From Linyphia triangularis (taxonomy: Eukaryota > Arthropoda > Arachnida > Araneae > Linyphiidae), in contig OZ021724.1 of the NCBI GenBank assembly GCA_963978545.1, positions 30,510,933 to 30,574,932 on the forward strand: 64,000 nt of DNA, given 5' to 3'. The translations under genes were made by a program, and so were the position numbers. Under the pieces are notes generated by a model. It did not search any database. It saw only the letters and a list, made by a program, of their open reading frames with translations, and was not told the origin of the DNA. Below, piece by piece: positions 41,171 to 53,342 of this stretch. How positions within the stretch are numbered: position 1 is the first letter of the stretch; each line of letters starts with the position of its first letter.

Positions 41171-41840
41171 GATCATTTTACCTACAGCAAGTGTTTGGAA
41201 TGTGTGTAGTTTTGTCTGAGAATGTTAGACTGACAAATGAACAGAACCTTTGAATAAGATCCTCTCTACATTAGTGTAATAAAGAAACCGAAAGACGTAG
41301 TTGTAATTTTAGATAATTTTCAAAAATCATTTTAAAGAATAACTTTTGAATAAAATGCAAGCTTTCAAATGCATACATTTTTATATTAAATATAAGGCGA
41401 AATATATATTTAAAAAAACTGATAAAAAAATCTTCCTTTCTTTCAGCTCTGTGGTATTTTACGTCTAATATTTAAATAGGCGTGAAATGCATTCTTTAAA
41501 AGATTCTTTTATATACATGAATATAATTTCTTTGAAAAAAGAAAGGGTAAAACTTGGGCAATGATCAAAGTGACTTTTCATAAATAAATTCTAAGAAGCT
41601 AATATTTAATTAAATATCTATAAATAATTCCAGAACTATTTACATGATCATTCAAGACGTTACATTATTTTAAAAAATGTAAGAGCTTATTTTCCTTAAT
41701 TTTTAGCAGATGTTAAATGTCGTCTTTTGTATCTGCATATAGTTTTTGTATTTAATTTGGGACTGAATTGCTTTTTTGAAACATAATTATAATAAGAGTT
41801 ATTAACTATTATTTATTTTTTATTTATAAGTAAACTATAA

Positions 41841-42085
41841 TCAGTATTGTTGTTTGTCTATCATACGAACAGCTTCCACTAATTTGTCTTGTGTTGTCTG
41901 TTGCCGTGGAAGCAAGGCTAGTCCTTTTTTCCACAGAGGATTGAGAAAAAACCCAATATTGGCTTAATGAATAGGTTTATTGGCAATGTTTCATACTCTA
42001 TCAAGATAGATTTTTCAAGTAAATCATTCCTCACCACCAAGATGAATGGCGTATTGTAAACTTTTAGGCCGTCAATTTCCTGCAC
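41841..42085 (-). pseudogene. Broken coding-like fragment, family not recognised
   Basis: One minus-strand frame from 42085 reads VQEIDGLKVYNTPFILVVRN and on for 55 codons to a TAG at 41920. A second frame, 41963-41841, reads NPLWKKGLALLPRQQTTQDK then LVEAVRMIDKQQY and a stop. Both halves have coding-like composition, and one frameshift near 41960 would link them, so this looks like a decayed gene or processed copy. A 14-bp C run (G on this strand) lies just upstream. It lies between neuroligin exons on the same strand but in no usable frame. I could not name the family. Confidence 0.4.
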
Positions 42086-42278
42086 GCAAACCCCCCCCCC
42101 CCCTTCTTTTCTAAATTGATTAGTCTTTTTGCTGTAGTGACCACCACATTTAAAATTTCCAGTGGTAGCTATTATTTTGATAGATAGTAAATAGTAACAT
42201 TTGAAATTTGTTAAATTACTTTACATCTAAATTACAGAGTTAACATGAAAATGAGAATAACTCTCTATATTGAATTAC

Positions 42279-42721
42279 CTCGTAATAAGCCTTCTGCACG
42301 TTCTTTGCAACGTTAATCTTGTCCTTCTGATAAAAAATCGCCGCGAACACCACAGCATTCAACATCAACAACGAACACCCAACAGCAATGGTTAACCCCA
42401 GAGCCGACAGATGGGTACCCTTGTCCAATCCGTATACCTGGACATCCGTAGAGTTGGAGAATAACGTTCTGTCTTGACTCGAACTCCTGTTTCTGGAGCT
42501 GTTACCAGAAGAATCTTCGATTTGTTGATTCTTTGATACTTGTTGGACGTTTTGGTACAGGTCCCTGACGCATCCGTCGTAGGACGATGTGTTGTGGTGG
42601 TCATCCAGCATGTGATGTTGGTCGGATGTCGTGTTGTCCACAAAGTCCAATCTCGGGATAAGGTTGAGCCAGTAGGACAGCTTGTGGGCGTTGTAGTGGT
42701 CTTTGACTTTTGATTTGAAAG
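42279..42721 (-). CDS. Neuroligin exon: stalk, transmembrane helix, start of tail
   Basis: Acceptor CCCCTTTCAG, 443 nt (2 nt + 147 codons), donor GAG|GTAATT, phase 0 out. Residues 1-24 (FKSKVKDHYNAHKLSYWLNL and on) match the conserved neuroligin segment that ends the esterase domain. Residues 25-103 form a polar linker with NTT, NTS, NSS, NRS and NST N-glycosylation sequons and one Cys (50). Residues 104-130 are the single membrane helix, with TIAVGCSLLMLN close to the vertebrate neuroligin TIAVGASLLFLN. QKDK follows as the stop-transfer anchor, then a short cytosolic stretch ending KAYYE. A type I orientation is expected, with the tail in the postsynaptic cytosol. The preceding intron is 19.7 kb and the next is 4.7 kb. 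The linker is short compared with vertebrate neuroligins. This is the best-supported coding exon in the window. Confidence 0.93.
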
Positions 42722-42892
42722 CTGAAAGGGGAAATAGATAGTGTTACAAGTTCTATTTTATTGTACTTTGTTTAAATATCAAGGGTATTGTGAGCTGATC
42801 TCAGTACATAAAAGTCATAGTCAAAATTAAGTTCACAAAAAAAAAAAAAAAAAAAAAAAAATCAAACGTTCCATATGCGGAATATTCCAATA

Positions 42893-43063
42893 CAATCAAA
42901 CCTCGTTAACGCGAAATCGCTTAACATGAAATTTCGTTTAATGTGAAGTAAAAAAAGTTCTCCGTACTTAAAACTTGACGTTAATTTATTTGTTTGACAT
43001 GAAATTCGGATAACGCGAACAATTTCACGGCCCCATCGACTTCGCGCGAACGGGGTTTGACTG
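42893..43063. mobile_element. Pogo-like MITE
   Basis: The left end CAATCAAACCTCGTTAACGC and right end TTCGCGCGAACGGGGTTTGA-CTG are inverted repeats of the pogo/Tigger type, flanked by TA (42891-42892, 43064-43065). The middle repeats the motif internally (ACATGAAAT.TCG twice). 171 bp, non-coding. Confidence 0.8.
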
Positions 43064-43954
43064 TATCTCATTTCCTATAAAGTGAGGACGCTGAAAATTT
43101 GTATTCATTATCTGAAATCCGTATATAGTGAAAAAAAATATTAAAAAAAAAAAAAATTGAATCATCACCTTTAATGAGGTTGAAAAGGCATAAAAGATTG
43201 CAAATGTGTAATCACAATATTCTATTTGTAAAAAAAAAAAGTATGACACAAAAAATGGCTGCAATTACAATGAAGTAAAATGTAAAAGTAAATTATCACA
43301 AACTCAGCTAATTTACCTTAAATGATAGAAAAAGTGTACAAAGTCCCAAATGTGCAATACCAAAAGCTAAACATGTGAAAATTTTTACCCATTATTTATT
43401 CCTGTACTGAAAAGACTAACTTGCCACTCTAAAATGATTCATCACAGTAAAAACTTCCATAAGTGGATTATTTTGAATTTTTATTTCCTATAAAGCCAAT
43501 GAGTATATTTATTTCAAAGCTGTGCACATTAAAACCAAGATATGAAAAAGTTGCGATTAAGATTAAAACAAACAATATTGAACAACAGTAACTTTTTCGT
43601 ATCTAAGTACTGTACTTAGTAATGAAGATAACAAACTAAGATTTACGGTTTTGAGTTCTATACTTCAAACATCAGATTTCAGTTTTAACTTTTACGTGTA
43701 TAAAAATCTTTTCTTTTGTCTTGTTTATTTAATAGTGCTTAAAAACAACATGAAAATTCACACAGTTCTATTCAAGATCACTCAAGCCGGGCATCAAAAA
43801 ATTCACAACCATTTTCAGATGCTCCCACTCAGATTCCACTTATAGAAATGAAATTGATAAAAATATATTGATTGTTAACTGCATTGTTACATCTTCAACA
43901 CTCCACAAAAAGTACAAAAATAAAATCTTTTATATTCTCTCAATAAAAATCTTA

Positions 43955-44225
43955 ATTCAAGTCGAAAGGACATTCTCATTCTATCTTTTTGAGATCATTT
44001 AGAAGAAAGCTGTCTCGTATCAAAAGCAAATTCTTGAAGGAATTGCAATACAAAAGAATTCCTTTCTTCGCCATTTACGTCGATAACAGGAGGTCGATGG
44101 TGTTCGAATCTATTTTTGTTCCCTTTCCTTTCGAAAATTTTTATATGATTTTAAGAAGGAATGGTTTTCTTCGTGTAACTATTTTGAACCTGAGTGCTGT
44201 AACCATAATGGGTAGAAAGGAGATG
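43955..44225 (-). pseudogene. Decayed duplicate of the 8.6-8.85 kb exon region
   Basis: This stretch aligns along its length with 8580-8845 in the same orientation. Shared blocks include CAATACAAAAGAAT-like, CGATAACA..GGTCGAT, TTCCTTTCGAA and CCTGAGTGCTGTAA. In the matching minus-strand frame it keeps GYSTQVQNSY where the 8.7-kb exon has DYSTQDQNRY. It then hits a stop after about ten more codons, and the reading frame is interrupted elsewhere. It sits inside the 19.7-kb intron, upstream of the membrane exon. It reads as an old duplicate that has lost coding capacity. Confidence 0.5.
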
Positions 44226-44289
44226 AAAGTTAAAATAACAGATAAATGTGCTGCTGAATTTCATGAAAAGAAACTTGAAAGAATCTAAT

Positions 44290-47200
44290 CAAAAGAATGA
44301 ATGAAGCAGAAGGTTTACTATTTTTTTCAATATCGTTGATATCCTGCGGTGGCTTTTACAGCCTTTGTCTTTTCTAATAGGATTGTATAATGTACAGATA
44401 AGATAATTCTGTTGAATGTATTTTTATCGGATTCATTTTGAATAGATTAGTAAGTAAATTTTTAATTTTTAAGAAAATAAAAACCCAATTAATGAAAAGG
44501 TATCGTAAGTGCATTTATTATTATTATTTCATTTTGGCGGAACACTTTTCAATCTACATTAATACGCCATTCTTAAATTGTTATTTCTGAAAGTATTATT
44601 TGAATGTATGGATATTTTTCAGCAAGAGAGATTTTTATTTCAATAAATAAAGCAATTAAAAAAAAATATTTTGGGCATCGTGTAACTTAGAGTTCGTTCT
44701 ATTTTAATATTCAATTTAATACTACTTTTATTCCAAATAGCTACTTAGCATTTTTTTAGGAACCTATTTCATTAACAGTTAAAAAGACAATTGAAATATC
44801 TTAAAAGCTGTGCCCCCTTCATATTTATTGTTATAGTTTAAAGTATTTTCTAAAAGAGGAAAAGTGTGGGTTTATATAATTTCTCATTTATGTTAAATTA
44901 AACTGTTTGTACTTGAAATCCATCAGAATTTATATTTGAACACAAGATTTTTCAGGAAATGTAATGTTAGTTTTACATTGTAAAGCTAATAAAGATTTAT
45001 CTTTTAAATGAAAATAGAACATTAAAATTCTTTAACTATTTAAATATACATTTTGAAAAGAAAAATTAAATTATCAACCGCATTATGGTTGGTTGCATTA
45101 ATTTTTTTCTTTTACAAGATCTACTCGAAGGCTACTCCACGAACTGTTCTACTGCAACGAAACATCATAACTACACATGGATTATGTAAGGTTTCTGAAT
45201 TAATAACGTGTTTACAGCTGTTTATTGTTCTAGATACCAGCCACGGGACATTAAAAATATAAAAAACGGCTTTTGTAGTTTTTTAAACATTGTTGCACGA
45301 GATAGTATTTTAAAAAGTATTGAAATGGGTTTTGGTTGTTTCTAGTTAGTTTTCGAAAAATAAACTGAAATGGCGGTTTGTTGGTAACCGGATGTGTTTT
45401 TTATATTCTTTCTAACATAAACAAAAGGCAGCGACTGACAGATTACTATAAGTAATCCAAAACTCAAAGGCAGACTCCTTTCTTTAAGGATGTCGTTCAA
45501 ATAAATATATAATAAATAAGTTATTATACATAATAATTAAGTTATATATATAGATTGACACCACAAATTGTCATTAGATATTCATACGTATTTTTGTGTC
45601 GTATTTATTTCGATATTTTGAATGATGATACTCCCATTTTATATGCAAAGTATAGTCACACCAAAAATGAAGAAGTTTTCACACTTTCCCAAGTTTTTGA
45701 TGAATTAATTGAATTTATTCACAACTCTCCCTGGTCTTTATTTTTAGCTCAATCCTCTATTCTAGTCCGATGACACGCAAAGCTTCAACTTAAATGTCTT
45801 CCAAAATTCTGCGATGGTACACACTGGGTAAACACGGGATACTGTTACATCGTACTCTTAACTGATAAAATAAATATGCTTTAAAACTTTCACAAATTCT
45901 GCAAGTAGTTAATGGATAACACCTGTCTTATGCATTACATGGGGAAATTTATTACATTTTGTCAGCCTTCTTCATTGCCATTAATATTGTAGTACTCGAC
46001 AAATCAATATTTGAACTATTTTATATCAGTTCTTGACGGTTTGTCAATAAATATACTATATTTATCACATATAACTGATATTTATTTTTGGAATTTTATG
46101 TGCATGGTGTACATAGATAGAAATTTAGTATCAGTTCAATATTTATTTTATAAGAAATATATAATGTCATGTTTATCAGAGAACGTGCTTGAATGCTTTC
46201 AGAAATTTGTATGCCCGATGAAAAATGAAAAACAAGAAAATAATTTTCTAATACACATTAATTTTAAAATGAATACTCATCTTTGCATTATTTGATAGTA
46301 TAATATTGATATTTCAAAAATTAATGTATTCTTCTAAGAAATATAGAAAAGAAGGCATACATTCAAGCTAAGTAATATAAAGTACACTTTTGTTGGTTTC
46401 AAAAGTGCCAAAATATGATATAATATTTGAGAAACTATTTGAAAAGTTTATGATGCTTTGACTTGCCAAAGGGTATATCAATATGGAACATATATAGTTC
46501 GTTCTTTGTACCAAACCTATGAAGACTGCATTAAGCCACTGGAGATGAATACATTGAAAGTTTCACTCTATAGGCTAAATACTATAACAATTATGTGACA
46601 ATTTTTAATTTTTTTTAAAGTTGCCTCATGAATAGAAAAACCTCCAAACTCTTTAGTATTTGAAATACATATTCCGTATATACGTATTTCAATTTGAAAA
46701 TATACCGACTTTTAGACTTATAAAAGCCGAATACTAGAAAGTTTCAACCCATGTACTTGAATTAATGCACTTCCTGTAACTAGTTTTTAAACATGAAAAC
46801 TTATTAGAAGCCGCTATTCTTCTAGTTTATTCTCAGTACTATGTATTAATAACAATTACTAAAACAAGTATATATAGTTCTGAATTTTTTTCACCGGAAA
46901 TAATAACACAGGTGGGGAAATATATTTACCTTGTTCTCCTACAAGAAATCTAAAATGATTTCGGAATTAGCAGCAATTCGCTATCAGTTCACGCAAGAGC
47001 TTCAGTCATCACTGACTCAATAGCGATAAAAAGCTTCTTACTGTATGATACAGGTTCACAGTGGCATCAGCCGTTCAACCCCAAAACATCATCAATTAAA
47101 TGAAACTTGCTTTATCACCAAAAGAGCTTTTTAAAAGGACGTCGATGTACCATAACCTTCTTGAAAAATCTATTCACACCCTCACCTAACACTTTCCCTT

Positions 47201-49490
47201 ATAGGACAAATCTTCTGGCTAATATCGGATCTACACTGGCCAGTAGAGCGTTATAGACTGGTCGTTGCTACGGGTCTTGGCCAATCTCGCCCGGTACTGT
47301 ATAAAATAGACTGGAAGTTTTGAAATGTTGATACAGAGTTTTAAAATTGTAATATAGTGCTGTACGAAAGGACTGAGGGGTAAAAAAAATATATTTCGGG
47401 TTCATGATTGATTTGACAATTTTATTTAAAAAAAAAATAATCAAAATCGTGTATTTTGTAGCAATGATCGAGTTTCGGCATGGAGGGGCTAATATTCCTA
47501 GAGCCCCTGTTTCTGACATTGGCCAATAGTACTATGTTACTTTGGTTTAGGGTTCGTATTTCTGATTTGAAATTATAGTTTTTAAATTGATAAAATGCCT
47601 GATTTAAAATTGATTACAGAACAAAAACATAATTAGAATTTAGGAAATACTTATAATATGCACAATTATTTACAAAATCTTAATCTAAACCATTCTAAAA
47701 TAAGTTATTTAGATTTTTATTAGCTAACAAGACAGAACTATTGCTTTTGCATACCAACATCTTCAAGGAAATAACATCGCATATAAGTTACTTCAAAAGC
47801 GATGACTATTCATAAAGGTACAGCTAGTGAGAAATACTAGTTTACAGAAACTCTGATCTTCAACTGCAACATAATTAAACACGTTCACAAATTAGTTTGT
47901 TTCTTCCGTGTCCAGGAATTTGCTAATATATGCAACTCTCCATTCCGATATTGCTTTCTTTAAGGATCAGATGAAGACCTAGTAAAATCACTTGCTCCAA
48001 GCAATTACCGATTCATGTTAGAAGCTGGAAATCCATTTATCTCTACCAGAAAGATATTTAAGCCCTAGCTGAACATTTGCATAAACTCATAAGCATTTGC
48101 ATTATTCATGTCCAATGACGGAAGCCAATTTTATAACTTATTCTCTGCTTCCAGTGGCTCTAGAACAGGACTATCCGCTATGCTTTCTGGAGACCATGTT
48201 AATCATGCGCATTTTTAAATTCACTTATGTAATGCCTTGAGAGGTTTCATTTATGCTATATTTTGATAATTTGTTTCTGTGTTGATCCCTCACATTAACT
48301 TTAGTATCGATTGATGGGTTGTTGAGTGTAACAGACTTTTGTTTCTTTAAAGTTTTAACGTAGTCTTTTCGTCTGTGAGATCATATTCGTGTAATTAAAA
48401 CAGTTTAGTAAATTATAAGTTTAAGTAAAGATTTTGTAAAAAGTGTAATAGCTTTTAACTAGAAAAAAAAAGAAAAAGAGAGATTTAAAAGAATAATTTT
48501 AGATTTGAAGTTATTTTTCGAATTCATCTGTATTGCATAACCATATTTGTAAATTTAATCATGCTTGAGTAACAATTCCAAGATGAAAATAATAATATTC
48601 TAAATATAGACTCTTATAAATCAAATTTCAGGTTGTAAAATTGCTTTTTTAATTTTTTTTTTATCTTTGATTCAAAATAATGAGACACTTGAAAAAATAA
48701 ACAGTTTAAATAAATTGGAACGAGAAATAATAACAGGTTACTTCAGTATAAGCTCAATCTAAGACATTTTATTAGATCTTAAAGATATGATAAACAATAT
48801 AAACGAAAGAGTATATTGAAACAATTGTTTAGTATTTGATCGAATAATGAGTTTGAACTTATTTAAAAAAAAAGCACACTGCCGAAACAGGCTTTCTTTG
48901 ATTTACTTTAATTTCCATATGATTATAGGACACGATTAGGAACAATACCAAGTAGTTTTCAATTGGTTTATTATAAAATTGTAGTACCTTCCACTGTCTT
49001 CATTTTTAAAATGTCAATGGACGTTTCGTTGTTTTTCGTATTGCGATACTGGATTGTTATGGCCGAGTTAATATTCTCCTTTGTAGTCAGTTACTAAGAG
49101 GCAATTAAAGTGAAGAACAACAAATGGGCTTGTTTTTGAATTATCTTTGTGAAAGTAATATCACAGTGTTAGTTATGTAAACTTGAAAAACATTAAACTT
49201 TTAAATGAGTAAATTCATTTATAATCGCCACTTTTAGAAACCCACTAATTTGCGCAAGTAGGAAAAATCTGTATGTGTGTGTCTGCAAATAATTTCAAGT
49301 ATTAAAAAAAAAAAAAAAAAAAAAATAACAGTAAAGTACATTTCAAAATTTATATCAAGTAACATTGAATTTAATTTTTATCGAACTCTTTTCTAATAAT
49401 ATATTGAGCGAAAAAGATATTTCCATAAAATGTTTGACGTCATTGTCTAAAACATATAAAATTCTGTTGACCTTTACACATTTAATGATG
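44290..49490. other. Intronic DNA, no gene seen
   Basis: Frames at 45053, 45555, 46011 and 47268 lack domains and suitable splice signals. A G+C-richer patch at 46950-47290 ends in a SINE-like block (near 47230). Confidence 0.5.
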
Positions 49491-49492
49491 TA

Positions 49493-50387
49493 CAGTCAAC
49501 TCGCGGTAACTCGAAGTTCAAGGGACGGGCCAAATTTTTCGAGCTATCCTAAGTTTGAGTGATCGGAAGTCGCTCGGTAGTTAACTTTCTATTTCAGGAA
49601 TATTTCATCGGATATATTTTCTGCTTGTTCATGTGGAATCCGGAAGACAATTTTGTGTCTTGCTTTAAACTTCTCTTGCCATCCTGCACTTCCTATAAAT
49701 CCTTCAAATTTTAGTAAACGGGTCAAGTCCTTCGCTTTTTTTTAAACATAACCCCAGTGAGAGGGATTTTCGAATTATGGTTAAGATATGTCTTAAACCA
49801 TTTTAAAAGAGCAGTTCGACACCAGGAAAGGCACACACCTTCACTTATTTACACGAGAGAAGAGTTTCGATGCTGAAAGAGTTTTCAGAGGAATTCTATA
49901 TTTTAAAGCACCTTCTTTCTTCTTGCATTGCAGATTTTGTTCAGTTTCATTGATTAATTTAACCTTTTGAGTTAAACTAAGCTTATTCAACTTGCGTTTT
50001 AAAATTATTCAAAGCCAACGTAAACCAACACCATTGATCCAACTTCAAATCTGGAATGAAATGTAAAGGCTAAAGCCCTTTTACTTTCTGTATGCCTCAT
50101 TACGAACGTTTTTTTCCCGGGTAACAAGTTAAATTGTAAAACACTATGTAAAGAGGAAAACATAAAGATCGTTTTTTTTTTTAATTATTAGCATTTTGTG
50201 GCTTTTTTGTTTGTTTGTTTGTGATGAAATTAAAATTTTCGCAAAAACTTCGACTTAAAAGATGTACACTTCGAGATATGGAGATAACTTAGTATTAAAA
50301 CACATTAAATTGTGTTGGAACTTAATGATAACTTCGAGATAAACGAATATTCGACTTATGAGACTTTGAGTTATTGAAGATTGACTG
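49493..50387 (-). mobile_element. Internally deleted pogo/Tigger transposon
   Basis: Left end CAGTCAACTCGCGGTAACTC (TA before it). The right end, read in reverse complement, is CAGTCAATCTTCAATAACTC, with cTCGAAGTTa-like blocks in both subterminal regions. At 895 bp it is far shorter than a full pogo element (usually over 2 kb). A remnant of the transposase DNA-binding region remains on the minus strand. The right TA has become TT. Confidence 0.8.
49589..49757 (-). pseudogene. CENP-B/Tigger-type helix-turn-helix remnant
   Basis: Minus-strand frame GVMFKKKAKDLTRLLKF, then GFIGSAGWQEKFKARHKIVF, then an acidic stretch ending at a TAG (49591-49589). The S-x-GW-x-x-KFK-x-RH-x-I pattern after a helical KAxDL segment is the Tc5/CENP-B-type helix-turn-helix of pogo/Tigger transposases. 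The catalytic DDE core is absent, so it cannot encode an active enzyme. Confidence 0.75.
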
Positions 50388-51715
50388 TTCTAAGGAGATC
50401 CGCCTCCTGTTCGCTGACACTCATTGGCTGTATGTGCGTACGGCATTAGATTTTTATGTATAGTTAGATTTATGCATTCAACTGGCAAATATTTTTATTT
50501 TCATTAAATTCGAAACTAAATTTATCAACAGAGAGTATAAAAAAATTATTGGATGATAAAACTTTATTTTGTTGAGTTAGTTGAAAGTTTATAAATTCAT
50601 CACTATGAAACTTAAGATCATATCTTTTTGAAAATAGAGGTGCAAGGATAATGATTTCATATACAAAAACATAATACACCAATTTCATGGCACTGGAACT
50701 TAAAAGGCGATAATGAATAGTAACACCTTCTGACAAACAAGCAAATCCACAAACACATAAACAGGCATTTTGTTTTATACTTAATATATATATAAGTTAA
50801 TAGGATCTATTATGTAATCAAATTATCAATTATTGTCTCAAAATATAACAGAAAGCACAATTTCTGTTATCTTTCTCAAGAATTCTTATTAATTTATCTA
50901 TCTTAGATATTAGTGTCTGGCATTTTTTTACTCATACTAGAAAAGCTAAATACCATCGATCATATTGAAAATAAATCTCACAAATTACAACATTCCACTT
51001 TGTAAGAAAATTTCGTAATGGTAACTTTTTGGATTTCATTGGTGTTGCCAATCCTTCAATAACGTGATTGAGAATTCGGGGGTATACATTTGTATATAAT
51101 ATGGGTGTTACTTTTTTGATTTTAGAATCCAATTTATATAAATAACTTATTTACTTTTAGGACAAAATATTTCAAGTTTAAAACTGGTAAGTGTACAAGT
51201 TATTAGAAAATTTAATTTAATTTTATAAGTTTATAGGTGCTTTTTCACAGCTACAATAAACAGTGTGACCCTAAGGTAACAGGTATTTTTAAAATAAACA
51301 ATTTACGAACATTTCAGAGTAAAAAGACGCTATTTTAACCCAATTGCTTAGAAAAAAAAAGTTTACCAATAAAAAAAGAAGAAAGAAAAAAAAAGATTAT
51401 TATTAATAGATGGCGCTGTAGGTATCTGTGAGCCACTTCCTTGGGTTTTTAAGTAAGTTGTGGGCTGATTATATATGATTTTGGCTTAGATAGTTATCTG
51501 TTGATAAAAACACGTTATTTTTTTCTTTGTGCAGAAGCATCTTCTTACACACGAAATCTCAAAGACTATCGATTTTTCAAAAGTTCTATTACTTTTGGAT
51601 TACTATTTATTACAATACAGCAGAAAATTATACTTCACTGAAACTAAATAAATTATAAATTCTTTTTCTTTACACCATGTATCTCAACTTTTTCTTCGGC
51701 TATCTTTTCCAGATG

Positions 51716-52270
51716 TTCGATACTCAATTCCATTCCGGTTTTAGACACTTCAGCTGCAAATTAAAGTGACATTAATTCTGTGTCGAGTTAATAGAATTTG
51801 GGTACAAAAGAACGTTAAAGAAAAGGCGATTGGCCATTTTTTATGTAATGCTAATGGTTGTAAAGATAAATTCTTTTCTGTCTTAAATCCATTCTTCTTT
51901 GCACCTTGGTGTAATCACTTTTACGGAATCTTGCATCGCTCAGTCATTAGGCAAGACAATATGTTTAGGTAGTGTGGTTTCTTTATATTTATTTCTCGAC
52001 ATCCTTATCTGGTTAGGTAACTTCAATGAAGAGGGGGGAAAAAAAGGAAAAAAAAAAGAAGAACTCCGTTAAAAATACTACAGAGTTTTCTTTAACAATA
52101 GTTTTCTTTCAGTCACGGTTAATTGCTCCTTCGTGCTTAAAAAAGTGATTCTTTTAGTTTTAAGGGTTGTTTCTTGGTGAATCAATCTAGACTCAGCGAC
52201 TGTACTATCGGCCTCAGTTTGTGTGAACTTACGAGACTTTAATTACGTGTTACTTTGATTTTTTTTCTTC
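51716..52270. repeat. Segmental duplication block, right copy
   Basis: Partner of 13830-14350. The 8.6-kb block lies about 5.2 kb before the left copy, and the 44.0-kb block about 7.7 kb before the right copy, so order and strand are kept. A 0.9-kb pogo element in the right interval explains part of the size difference. Confidence 0.8.
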
Positions 52271-53032
52271 TGCGAAAAGTAAGTAAGTGGTAAGGCAAGG
52301 GATATTACCTTTGTAAATTAGAAATGGGCGAAAGTGTTATGTTAAGTTAAAAGGAAAACTATCTTTAACAGAAAAAGCCATGAGAATTAGCCTAGATAGC
52401 GTATTATGAGTTAAATTGTAATAAATTACTAAGTTCAAATTAGAATCTTACTTGATTTTTCTTACGAAAATCTCCTTTTTTTTAACTGAATTAACTGTTA
52501 CTACATTATGCATTGAAAATTTCGGCCTATTCAATGCTGAGTATTGAAATAGTAAATATTTATATTTTTGTAATTGCTAAGATATATCTTTGAAGATTCA
52601 TGTGTTAGATATTTATTGAAACAAGTAAAATTTTACTATTGTAGTAAACATTTTATTTGTTAGCTAAAAATATTCGTTGAATGTCCATATATTGTGCTTT
52701 CGATTTTTGAGTTTTCAACTAGTATTGTGAATTTATTTAACGTGTACATTGGTAAATTTCTTTGTAGTTTAATTATAAATTATAAAAGCTTAGTATGTTG
52801 TGTAAATTATTGTTTATTTGTTGTAAATGCAATTTAAATAATTTTAAACAAGGAGAGGAGGCATCGGCTGGTCCATTCAACTTACTTGAAGGAATGAAAC
52901 GTCTTAAAATCGTTTGCATTACAAATAAATTAAATTTTTAAAGACTATTTTTAATTTTGTATTTTGACTTTTCAACGAAGTTTTATGATTTTGTATTTCA
53001 TTTTTGAATCATGCAGATAGTTTTATAACATG

Positions 53033-53063
<31 letters not shown>

Positions 53064-53084
53064 ATAATAATAATAATAATAATA
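53033..53084. repeat. Poly-A then (AAT)n
   Basis: About 28 A followed by about eight AAT units, the reverse order of the 23.3-kb array. Confidence 0.95.
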
Positions 53085-53307
53085 AACAAATGCAATGCGT
53101 TATTTTGCCTGGGGCTTCAACAATTGACAGTTTTTGTGACTAATCCCAATTCATCTTGAAAATTCAATGCTTGTGACTAATCACAATTCATCTCTAGAAA
53201 GGAATTCACTTTTTAATATTCCACTAGCCAATCACAAGGCGCATTTCCTTTGCTCCTTAACATAACATTTGACTATTATGTCACCATGCATATTCTCCAA
53301 ATACGTG

Positions 53308-53308
53308 C

Positions 53309-53339
<31 letters not shown>
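53308..53339. repeat. (TA)n, short
   Basis: A short, mostly perfect TA tract of about 30 bp. Confidence 0.9.

Positions 53340-53342
<3 letters not shown>

Larger units (their letters stand above)
37554..42278 (-). other. Neuroligin intron, 4,725 bp, GT-AG type
   Basis: Donor GTAATT at 42278 and acceptor TTTCAG ending at 37554. It contains the acceptor duplication, two tRNA-derived SINEs, a large inverted repeat, poly-A, poly-G and poly-C runs, and a coding-like but broken stretch near 42 kb. Confidence 0.8.

Noticed and set aside
43989..44288. 99-codon plus-strand frame
   Set aside because: Lies opposite the decayed copy of the 8.7-kb exon. Its partner has no matching plus-strand frame.
51766..51972. 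68-codon plus-strand frame in the right duplication block
   Set aside because: The paired block at 13.8 kb has frame-breaking indels, so there is no coding constraint.
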